A DNA stretch of 16,751 nt, from contig JBQCCR010000063.1 of NCBI GenBank assembly GCA_051961995.1, positions 1 through 16,751 on the forward strand, given 5' to 3'. This stretch comes from 66-474 sp051961995 (lineage in GTDB: Bacteria > Pseudomonadota > Gammaproteobacteria > Xanthomonadales > Rhodanobacteraceae). Positions within the stretch are counted from its first letter, which is position 1. Every line of letters begins with the position of its first letter. The notes under the pieces are model-generated. The model was given only the letters and a program-made list of their open reading frames with translations. It searched no databases and was not told the DNA's origin. A program made the translations under genes and the position numbers. Of this stretch, positions 7,331 to 13,970 are shown piece after piece.

Positions 7331-8269
7331 ATGTATCGCAAATCCATTACCCGATCCATCAGCACCGGCGCAGGCGCCATCGCGTTGCTCGCGGCACTGG
7401 CCAGCACCGCCGCGTTTGCCGATACGCCGATCCACCTCACCCGCGACGCTGCGCCCGACGCGCAGATCGTGATCCGCAACATCAAGGGCGAAGTCCGCGT
7501 CACCGGCTGGAACCAGAATCGCGTGCAGGTGGACGGCACGCTTGGCGAAGGCGCCAGGCCGCTGCAGATCAGCGGTGATGCGCATGCGCTCGAGATCCGC
7601 GTGGAGCCGGCCGGGACGAACTCCGGCTGGTTCGGTTTCAGCCGTGACAGCGAGATGGGACCCAGCGTCTTGGACGTGCATGTGCCGCATGCGGCCGCGC
7701 TGCAAGTCCATGTGGTCAGCGCACCGGTGGACGTGACCGGCGTTGACGGGCGCAGCCTCGGCGTCAACACGGTCAGCGGCCGCGTGCACCTGGCTGCGCG
7801 CGCCGGTGCGGTGAAGGTGGACAGCGTCAGCGGCGAGGTGAATCTGGAGGGCTCGGCCGACGGGTTGGATGTTCAGACCGTCTCCGGGGACGTGCAGGCC
7901 GCCACGCTCAACGGCAACCTCACCGCGCAAACCGTGTCGGGCGATCTGCTGTTGCGCGGCCATGCGCTGAACCGGGTGAATCTCGGCACCGTCTCGGGCA
8001 CGCTGCAACTGGATGCGGCGCTCGCGCCCGCGGCGAGCTGGAAGATAGACAGCATGAGCGGCGATGTGCGCCTGACCCTTCCGGAAAACACCTCGGCGCA
8101 GATCAAGGCCGACACTTTCAGCGGCGACCTCCGCAGCGATTTCGGCAAGCCCTACGGCAGCGAGCACGGCCCCGGCGAGCATCTCGGCGCCAGGATCGGC
8201 GGTGGCAACGGCAGCATCGTGATCAACACCTTCAGCGGTGACGTGCACATCAACCGCGGATCGCGCTGA
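7331..8269 (+). CDS. Exported DUF4097-type repeat protein
   Basis: The product has 312 residues and a clear signal peptide: YRKSITRS, a hydrophobic stretch AIALLAALAST, and probable cleavage after AFA at residue 30. The mature part is a beta-strand repeat protein with eight copies of a T/S-x-S-G-D/E/R-V/L unit (SG at 149, 167, 185, 203, 222, 243, 264 and 302). The spacing is mostly 18-21 residues, which predicts a one-turn-per-repeat beta-solenoid. This is characteristic of the DUF4097/DUF4098 family, whose biochemical function is unknown. ATG 7331 was chosen because AGGA precedes it by seven bases and the signal peptide starts there; ATG 7307 would overlap the upstream stop. Linkage to the sigma and anti-sigma genes suggests a periplasmic or surface protein of that regulon, perhaps signal-sensing (inference). 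Confidence 0.85.
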   Translation: MYRKSITRSISTGAGAIALLAALASTAAFADTPIHLTRDAAPDAQIVIRNIKGEVRVTGWNQNRVQVDGTLGEGARPLQISGDAHALEIRVEPAGTNSGWFGFSRDSEMGPSVLDVHVPHAAALQVHVVSAPVDVTGVDGRSLGVNTVSGRVHLAARAGAVKVDSVSGEVNLEGSADGLDVQTVSGDVQAATLNGNLTAQTVSGDLLLRGHALNRVNLGTVSGTLQLDAALAPAASWKIDSMSGDVRLTLPENTSAQIKADTFSGDLRSDFGKPYGSEHGPGEHLGARIGGGNGSIVINTFSGDVHINRGSR

Positions 8270-8290
8270 GCTGGCACAATCCGCTCTTTG

Positions 8291-8308
8291 GCCGGACCAC
8301 GGTCCGGC
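8291..8308 (+). other. Perfect hairpin just upstream of the first sulfotransferase gene
   Basis: GCCGGACC (8291-8298), AC, GGTCCGGC (8301-8308) form an eight-base perfect stem with a two-base gap, ending four bases before the GAGGAG Shine-Dalgarno of the next gene. It has no T-tract. It may be a weak terminator for the sigma cassette, a protein-binding operator, or an RNA structure affecting translation of the sulfotransferase. Confidence 0.4.
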
Positions 8309-8321
8309 ACCGAGGAGCACA

Positions 8322-9902
8322 ATGGCCGGATCGCGTTTGCAGGGCCTCAGCCCGGCCGCCGCGCAACAACTGGTAACCGCCGCGCAGGCCATCGAGAGCG
8401 GCGGACCCGATCTCGCCGCGACACGCCTGGCACCGCTGCTGGCCGCCTATCCGGACCATCCGGAAGTGCTTCGCGTGCACGCCGGCGTCATGAATCTGCG
8501 CGGCGATTACAAAGGTGCGGTCGCGACGATGCGCCGCGCGATCCAGGGCCGCCCGGAAGATGCGCTCTACTACAACACGCTGGGCAGCATCCTGGGTTCG
8601 GCCAATGAATTCGATGCAGCGATCGCCGCCTTGCGTTTCGCCTGCGAGCTGCAGCCGGACCTTGCAATCGCCTGGTTCAATCTCGGCGTGATGTTGACGC
8701 GCTCGGTGCGGCACGCGGAGGCGATTGACGTGCTGCGGCGCGCGATCGCACTGGATCCCCAGTACGTGCTCGCTCGCTCGCTGCTCGGCGACATGCTGCG
8801 CGCGGAGAATCGAATCGAGGAGGCTTCGGCGGAGTACCGCCGGGTGATCTCGGAACAACCATGGTCTGGGATGGCGTGGTGGGGACTCGCCGATCTCAAG
8901 ACGGTGCGATTCAACAAGGGAGACATCGAGCAGATGCAGCGTGCCATGCGCGATTCCCGCGCCGAGGACAACGATCGGATCGCGATGGGTTTCGCGCTCG
9001 CCAAGGCACTGGAAGACGATGGCCGTTACGCCGAGTCGCTTGAGGCGCTGAAGCAGGCTCATGCCCTCGCGCGGCGCAGGCGGCAATGGAATGCGCCGAT
9101 GTTCAGCGCCGGGATTTCCATGATACTCGATGCCTTTACGCCGCCTCCGGCGGGCACCACCAGCGCTTCGCTCGGAAGCGAAGTCATCTTCATTCCAAGC
9201 TTGCCAAGATCGGGGTCCACCCTGGTCGAGCAGATTCTCGCCTCGCATTCCCGCGTGGAAGGTCCCGGCGAATTGCCCGACCTGGCCCTGACCTTGTCGG
9301 AGGAAACCCGCCGCCGCGGCAAGCCGTATCCCTACTGGGTAGGTGAAATGCAGCCTACCGACTGGCAGCGGCTGGGCGAGCGCTATCTGGAGCGCACTGC
9401 GCACTGGCGCGAACGGCGGCCGATAGTCACCGACAAGTTGCCCGGCAACTGGTATTACATCGGCGCGATCCGCGCGATGCTGCCCGGTGCAAAGATCGTC
9501 GCATGCCGCCGCGATCCGCTGGAGACCTGCTTCTCCTGCTATCGCCAGCACCTGGACAACAACGAATACGCGCGTACCTTCGAGGATCTGGCTGCCTACT
9601 GGCGCGACTACGACCGCGCGATCCGGCACTGGCGCGCTCTGCACCCGGCCCACATTTACGAGCATGTCTATGAGGACCTGGTGGCGGAACCGGAAGCCGG
9701 CATCCGCAAACTGCTCGCGTTCTGCGACCTGCCGTTCGAGGAGGCCTGCCTGAATTTCCATCAGACCGCGCGCGACGTGCGCACCCCCAGTGCGATGCAG
9801 GTGCGGCAGCCGTTGCGCCGCGACACCGCACGCGCGCCACGCTACGGCGCGCTGCTGGATCCGCTGCGTCGCGCACTCGGACTGGCCGCATTCGACGCGT
9901 AG
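8322..9902 (+). CDS. TPR-containing sulfotransferase (paralogue 1)
   Basis: The protein has 526 residues. The N-terminal half (about 20-260) consists of tetratricopeptide helix pairs, for example DALYYNTLGSILGSANEFDA and AIAWFNLGVMLTRSVRHAEA. The C-terminal half is a PAPS-dependent sulfotransferase (Sulfotransfer_3-like). The 5'-phosphosulfate loop IPSLPRSGSTLVEQIL is at 291-306, VTDKLPGNW at 369-377, and the 3'-phosphate motif CRRDPLETCFSCY at 395-407 with Arg396 and Ser405. The conserved VRTPSAMQVRQPL follows near 486-498. The protein would transfer sulfate from PAPS to an unknown acceptor, with the TPR domain probably recognising a protein. No signal peptide is seen. The C-terminal tail after QVRQP lacks the GRW-type segment of the other two paralogues. 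GAGGAG lies four bases before ATG 8322. The next gene starts two bases after the stop. Confidence 0.9.
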   Translation: MAGSRLQGLSPAAAQQLVTAAQAIESGGPDLAATRLAPLLAAYPDHPEVLRVHAGVMNLRGDYKGAVATMRRAIQGRPEDALYYNTLGSILGSANEFDAAIAALRFACELQPDLAIAWFNLGVMLTRSVRHAEAIDVLRRAIALDPQYVLARSLLGDMLRAENRIEEASAEYRRVISEQPWSGMAWWGLADLKTVRFNKGDIEQMQRAMRDSRAEDNDRIAMGFALAKALEDDGRYAESLEALKQAHALARRRRQWNAPMFSAGISMILDAFTPPPAGTTSASLGSEVIFIPSLPRSGSTLVEQILASHSRVEGPGELPDLALTLSEETRRRGKPYPYWVGEMQPTDWQRLGERYLERTAHWRERRPIVTDKLPGNWYYIGAIRAMLPGAKIVACRRDPLETCFSCYRQHLDNNEYARTFEDLAAYWRDYDRAIRHWRALHPAHIYEHVYEDLVAEPEAGIRKLLAFCDLPFEEACLNFHQTARDVRTPSAMQVRQPLRRDTARAPRYGALLDPLRRALGLAAFDA

Positions 9903-9904
9903 CC

Positions 9905-11428
9905 ATGGCCAGCACGAGCGAACAGCAGTGGCTGGAACAGGCCCGGACGCTGGTTTTGCGGGGTGATTTCGCGCAGGCCGAGCCGCTGCTGAAGATCGCA
10001 CTGGCGGAACATCCGCGCTCCTTCGAATTGCGGCGCGTGCTGGCCGGTGTGTATCGGCAAATCCATCGTTACGACGAAGCCGAAGCGTTGCTTCGCGAAC
10101 TGTCGCGCGAATCGCCGCAGGATGCCGGCACTGCTTTCACGCTGGCGGAACTGCTGATCGGACAAGCCCGAACGCAGGCGGCCGGACAAGTGCTGCGTTC
10201 GTGCTTCGATGGCGGGCAGCACGATCCCAACCTTGCCATACGTGCGATCGAGCTGCTGGACGAGGCCGATCGCAAGTTGGATGCGGCTGCCATCGCGGAC
10301 AACGCAATCGCCGCAGCCCCCGATGATCCGCGCCTGCATGCCTACGCAGGGATGCTGCAGCTTCAGCTCGGCGCATTCGAGCGCGCACGCAAGCATCATC
10401 TGTTTGCGCTGGAGCACAGCCCGAAGGCGTGCGAGTGGCACGTGCCGCACGGACTCGCGAGCGCACAGCGCTATGCCGATGCCGGGCACCCCGACTTCGA
10501 GTGCTTCCGTGCTTGCCTGCAGCGCACCAACCTGAGCGAGAAAGCGCGGGCCTCTCTGCTGTTCGCGCTCGGCAAGGCGCATGACGACATCGGCGATTAT
10601 TCGAATGCCGCCTTGTATTTTCGCCAGGCGAATGCGATTGCGAATTCGTTGACTGACTGGTCGCGCAAGGATTGGCGGCGCATGGTCTCGGCGCGGCTTG
10701 CGACAAATCCCGTGACGCGACCCTGCCCGCCAGGGAGCGGATTCACCCCGATTTTCATCGTCGGCATGCCGCGCTCGGGCACGACCTTGCTGGCGGAACT
10801 GCTGTCGCGCCACGCCGGCGTATGCAATCGCGGCGAGCTGCCGTGGATCGGCAGACTTGCCCAACAACCGGACTTGAGCGGTGACCCGTCCAGTGAGGCG
10901 TTGACACGGGCGGCGGCGATTTATACGGCCCAGGCGCGGCGTGACGATGGGGCGGATGCGCGCTGGTTCGTGGACAAGCAACCGCTGAATTTCCGTTACC
11001 TGGATCTGGTGTTGGCTCTATTCCCGAATGCGCGGATCATCCATTGCATACGCAATGCGCGCGACACCGCATTGTCGCTGTGGGCGCAATCGTTCAGCGA
11101 AGACGTGCAGGGTTACGCTTACCATTTCGATCACATTGCGGTCGTGATGCGCGATTGCGAGCGTCTGATGCAACATTGGCGCCGGTGCTTTCCGCATTCC
11201 ATTCACGCAGTGCATTACGAGGAACTGGTTGCGGCGCCGGACGCCACCATGACCGCTCTGGCAACCTGGGTCGGGCTTCCGGATGCGGCAACCACGAAGG
11301 CCGAATCGCCGAGCATCAGCACCGCAAGCTTGTGGCAAGCGCGTCAGCCGGTGTATGCGCGTTCATTGCGGCGCTGGCAAGCCTATGCGGAGTACGTGCC
11401 GGAGCTGCTGAAATTCAAGGATCACTGA
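9905..11428 (+). CDS. TPR-containing sulfotransferase (paralogue 2)
   Basis: The protein has 507 residues. N-terminal TPR-like helices cover about 5-250 (GDFAQAEPLLKIALAEHP, RYDEAEALLRELSRESP, KARASLLFALGKAHDDIGDY). The sulfotransferase domain has the PAPS loop FIVGMPRSGTTLLAELL at 284-300, FVDKQPLNFRYL at 355-366, and the 3'-phosphate segment CIRNARDTALSLW at 381-393. The signature TASLWQARQPVY is at 473-484, followed by SLRRWQAYAEYVPEL. The acceptor is unknown. ATG 9905 lies two bases after the stop of paralogue 1 and has no Shine-Dalgarno of its own, so it is probably translated by coupling. It is clearly a paralogue, not a recent duplicate, since only the motif positions match paralogue 1. 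It ends 22 bases from the convergent oxygenase gene, with only a short GAGGC/GCCTC inverted repeat between them. Confidence 0.9.
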   Translation: MASTSEQQWLEQARTLVLRGDFAQAEPLLKIALAEHPRSFELRRVLAGVYRQIHRYDEAEALLRELSRESPQDAGTAFTLAELLIGQARTQAAGQVLRSCFDGGQHDPNLAIRAIELLDEADRKLDAAAIADNAIAAAPDDPRLHAYAGMLQLQLGAFERARKHHLFALEHSPKACEWHVPHGLASAQRYADAGHPDFECFRACLQRTNLSEKARASLLFALGKAHDDIGDYSNAALYFRQANAIANSLTDWSRKDWRRMVSARLATNPVTRPCPPGSGFTPIFIVGMPRSGTTLLAELLSRHAGVCNRGELPWIGRLAQQPDLSGDPSSEALTRAAAIYTAQARRDDGADARWFVDKQPLNFRYLDLVLALFPNARIIHCIRNARDTALSLWAQSFSEDVQGYAYHFDHIAVVMRDCERLMQHWRRCFPHSIHAVHYEELVAAPDATMTALATWVGLPDAATTKAESPSISTASLWQARQPVYARSLRRWQAYAEYVPELLKFKDH

Positions 11429-11450
11429 CCGCGAAGAGGCGCCGCCGGCC

Positions 11451-12056
11451 TCACCCGCGCGGAAACAGCATATAGGTCGACAGAATATATTTGTCGCCGG
11501 AACGCGGCGGCAGGCCCGTGTGCTGATACATCCAGTAGGGCGGGAACATCAGCAAGCGACCGGCGCGCGCCGCAACCTTGACGCGCAAATCGGGGAACTC
11601 GGTTTCCCCACCCTCCGCCACGTCGTTCAAGTACCACAGGAACACCAGATAGCGATCAGCCACTTCGTTGATCGAATCGAAGTGCAACTGGAATTTTTCG
11701 TCCAGCCCAGGGCGGTAACGCTTCATGCGGAATTCCGCCAGGCGCGGCGAGCTGGGTACGGCAATGGAAAGCCCCACCTCGGTGTTGTAGCGCGACAGGT
11801 ACTCCTCGATCTGGCTGAAGAAGAACCCCTTGAGCGCTTCATCCGCCAGAGGCGTGATATCGAGTTCGGTCCAGGCGCTGTCATCCAGGCCGGCGCGCCA
11901 GCCCGGCTCGCGGCAGACGTGCTGCGGCACGGAAGCATGGAATGCCTGGATCAATTGCGCGCAGAACGCTGCCGGGAGTGCGCCGTCATACCAGCGCACG
12001 TAATCGCGCAGGGTCTCGCCGGGTGACGCGCGGGTTGTCATCGCGTCAGGGTTCAT
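11451..12056 (-). CDS. 2-oxoglutarate/Fe(II)-dependent oxygenase, prolyl-4-hydroxylase-like
   Basis: The protein has 201 residues and a double-stranded beta-helix dioxygenase core. The iron ligands are visible as HFD (His125, Asp127) and the distal His179 in YQHTG. Lys189 (GDKYILSTY) is the expected 2-oxoglutarate anchor. FLWYLNDVAEGGETEFPDL (139-157) is the hallmark of prolyl-4-hydroxylase-type enzymes. It would hydroxylate a side chain, possibly of a protein, using O2 and 2-oxoglutarate in the cytoplasm; the substrate is unknown. The N-terminus (LRDYVRWYDGALPAAFCAQL) fits the family. ATG 12056 was chosen, overlapping the upstream sulfotransferase stop by 11 bases. ATG 12041, after that stop, is an alternative. 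The frame is open further upstream, but that part lies antisense-free inside the sulfotransferase gene and is not family-like. Confidence 0.9.
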   Translation of the reverse strand: MNPDAMTTRASPGETLRDYVRWYDGALPAAFCAQLIQAFHASVPQHVCREPGWRAGLDDSAWTELDITPLADEALKGFFFSQIEEYLSRYNTEVGLSIAVPSSPRLAEFRMKRYRPGLDEKFQLHFDSINEVADRYLVFLWYLNDVAEGGETEFPDLRVKVAARAGRLLMFPPYWMYQHTGLPPRSGDKYILSTYMLFPRG

Positions 12057-13884
12057 AGCCCCAGTGCCGCATGGCAGGTTCCAGGACGGGAAGGATGGGT
12101 TCGAAGTAATCGCGGTATCTCCGCCAGCGCCCAATGGAACCCGAGTAGACCGGCTGGACCACCTGCGCGTAGCTCGGGGTTCCGATATAGCCCTTGCGTT
12201 TGGCGTGCATGCTGAAGTCGTGCAGCGGCGCAACATCGTCGAGTTCGAGGAAGGCACCGAGCTTGCGCACGTTGCCATCGAAATCGTGGATGGCGTCTTC
12301 GTAGTTCCATTCGAATATCTGCGGCTCCAGCAGTGCCGCGTGGGCATGCCAGAACCGTATCGCCGCAGCGTAACCCGTAGCCAGGCGCGGCAACGTCGAA
12401 CAGAGAGCCATGTAAGCGGGAGCGCTGAAGTGCTGCATGTAATTGCTCAGCACCACATCGCAGGGATGGCGCACGACGAAGATGATTTTCGCATTCGGAA
12501 ACAGCCGGACCAGCAACGGCAGCCGGAGCATGGTCAACGGGTTCTTGTCCACCAGTCTCTGGCCAGGCTTCAACTGCACCACTTCGGCGATGGCGTTCCA
12601 GTAGACCTCGCGCAATTGATCGCATTGATCAGAATCGAGTTCCCCGAGCTGATCGGGATATTTCAACCCGAGCGACTGCATGCACTCGATCACTCGTTGC
12701 ACGAACGGACGCTCGTCCATGGAAGCCATGCCGGGGTGCGCATCCAGCATCTGCTCGAGCATCGTGGTGCCGGAACGCGGAAAGCCGAGCACGAATATGG
12801 GCGACTGTTCCAGCGATGGAGCTTCGACCGGCTTCCAGTGGCTGAATTGCTCGGCGCTCACGTAGAACCTGGCCGTGTTCAGCGGATTCGAATTGGGCTC
12901 CTTGAGATCCGGAACCAATTGTGCCGCAACCTTGAGCTGTCCTTCGTGCGCCTGCCTCAAGTATTCCATGCAAGCGGAGTAGTCACCCTGCTTGTCGCAC
13001 AGTTTGGCGAGCAAAAACCATGTCGTGATCTGCCAGCGTTCGGCACCCGGGCCACTCAACAGTTGCTCGAGCAATATCCGCGCACGCGCCAGATCCGGTC
13101 CGCGCGCCTCCACGACAGCAGTGGCTTCCATGATCTCGCCTCGCAGCGTTTCGTCCGTCACATGGGCCGGCAGGGGCAATTGCGACAGCAGCTCGCGCGC
13201 CTCATCCAGCCGATTGAAACGTTCGAGCAGCAGCACGAGCCGTGCACGCGCCACGTCACCACTTTCCGGGTCCGCCAAATGCTCACGCAGCAGAGCCTCG
13301 CCTTCGGCATTCTGTCCAAGCCGTACCAGCAGGGCCGCAAGTTCGACCTGCAGGGATGGCGCAATTCCGCCCACCCAGAGTTTCCAGATACGCAAAAGCT
13401 CGCGCGCCTGACCATCCTCGCCGCACTCGAGGCACATCCGTGCAGCATGAATGCGTACTTCCGCATCCACGGGTCGCAACCGCAAGGCCTCGAGCAGCAG
13501 TTGCCTGGCCGGAATCAGTTGCTGACATTCCACTTCGAGAAAGCCTGCGCTCGCCAGAAAGTCCGGATTGTCCCGGTCCAGCTCCAGGGCTTTCGCGTAC
13601 GCCTGCCTGGCATCGTCCAGCCGGCCGGCGGCACGCAAGGCGGTGCCGTAGTTATTCCAGTGGAGCGGCTCATCGGGCGTCCGCCCTACCAACGTGGCGA
13701 ACACCTCCGCCGCTTCGAGTGGCCGCTGCTGACCCAGCAGCGCCAGACCCAGGACGTTGCTTGCCAGCACTGCATCAGGACTGTCATTCAGCTGCGCGCG
13801 TGCCAGCCGCTCTGCATCACGCAAATGGCCCTGCTGATAAAGCTGCACAAATCTAGGGAGCTCGAAGGGTGGGGGCACGATCAA
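12046..13884 (-). CDS. TPR-containing sulfotransferase (paralogue 3)
   Basis: At 612 residues this is the longest of the three paralogues, with about 330 residues of TPR repeats (HLRDAERLARAQLNDSPDA, HWNNYGTALRAAGRLDDARQ, FNRLDEARELLSQ). The sulfotransferase domain has the PAPS loop FVLGFPRSGTTMLEQML at 364-380, LVDKNPLTML at 444-453, and the 3'-phosphate motif FVVRHPCDVVLSNYM at 469-483. IGTPSYAQVVQPVYSGSIGRW at 567-587 corresponds to the conserved C-terminal signature. No signal peptide is present. The only upstream start codons are TTG 13884 and GTG 13878; neither has a clear Shine-Dalgarno, and the next in-frame Met lies far inside the TPR region. It lies 28 bases downstream of the T-tract of the receptor gene's terminator and overlaps the oxygenase gene, forming a receptor-sulfotransferase-oxygenase string on one strand. 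Confidence 0.9.
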   Translation of the reverse strand: MIVPPPFELPRFVQLYQQGHLRDAERLARAQLNDSPDAVLASNVLGLALLGQQRPLEAAEVFATLVGRTPDEPLHWNNYGTALRAAGRLDDARQAYAKALELDRDNPDFLASAGFLEVECQQLIPARQLLLEALRLRPVDAEVRIHAARMCLECGEDGQARELLRIWKLWVGGIAPSLQVELAALLVRLGQNAEGEALLREHLADPESGDVARARLVLLLERFNRLDEARELLSQLPLPAHVTDETLRGEIMEATAVVEARGPDLARARILLEQLLSGPGAERWQITTWFLLAKLCDKQGDYSACMEYLRQAHEGQLKVAAQLVPDLKEPNSNPLNTARFYVSAEQFSHWKPVEAPSLEQSPIFVLGFPRSGTTMLEQMLDAHPGMASMDERPFVQRVIECMQSLGLKYPDQLGELDSDQCDQLREVYWNAIAEVVQLKPGQRLVDKNPLTMLRLPLLVRLFPNAKIIFVVRHPCDVVLSNYMQHFSAPAYMALCSTLPRLATGYAAAIRFWHAHAALLEPQIFEWNYEDAIHDFDGNVRKLGAFLELDDVAPLHDFSMHAKRKGYIGTPSYAQVVQPVYSGSIGRWRRYRDYFEPILPVLEPAMRHWGYEP

Positions 13885-13911
13885 GGTTGGGGATAGCCGG
13901 TATGCGGGGAT

Positions 13912-13942
13912 AAAAAAAGCCGCGCGGTTTGCACCGCGCGGC
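13912..13942 (-). terminator. Rho-independent terminator of the TonB-dependent receptor gene
   Basis: Read on the minus strand, GCCGCGCGG (13942-13934), a six-base loop, then CCGCGCGGC (13927-13919) is followed by seven T residues (13918-13912). It lies 28 bases after the receptor stop codon. This is a textbook intrinsic terminator. The opposite strand has no T-run, so it acts on the receptor side only. The next gene, the third sulfotransferase, starts 28 bases further on. Confidence 0.9.
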
Positions 13943-13970
13943 TTGAGATTGTACTGCGTGTGTACCGCGA

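Noticed and set aside
8273..8290. TGGCAC-containing stretch resembling a sigma-54 promoter upstream of sulfotransferase 1
   Set aside because: The downstream GC element falls two bases too close to the GG element and lacks TTGC, so the spacing rule fails.
8250..10001. Minus-strand open frame of 583 codons opposite sulfotransferase 1
   Set aside because: The composition is Arg/Ala/His-rich with no domain. The plus strand carries clear PAPS motifs and a Shine-Dalgarno.
11436..11452. Short GAGGC/GCCTC inverted repeat between the convergent sulfotransferase 2 and oxygenase genes
   Set aside because: The stem is only five base pairs with no T-tract on either strand, too weak to call a terminator.
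8322..13884. Homology to the RaxST tyrosine sulfotransferase / RaxX system
   Set aside because: RaxST lacks a long TPR domain, and no RaxX-like small peptide gene or ABC exporter is visible here. Only the general sulfotransferase fold is shared.
12064..13896. Plus-strand open frame of 610 codons opposite sulfotransferase 3
   Set aside because: It mirrors the real gene almost end to end, is Gln/His/Arg-rich, and shows no motif or ribosome site.
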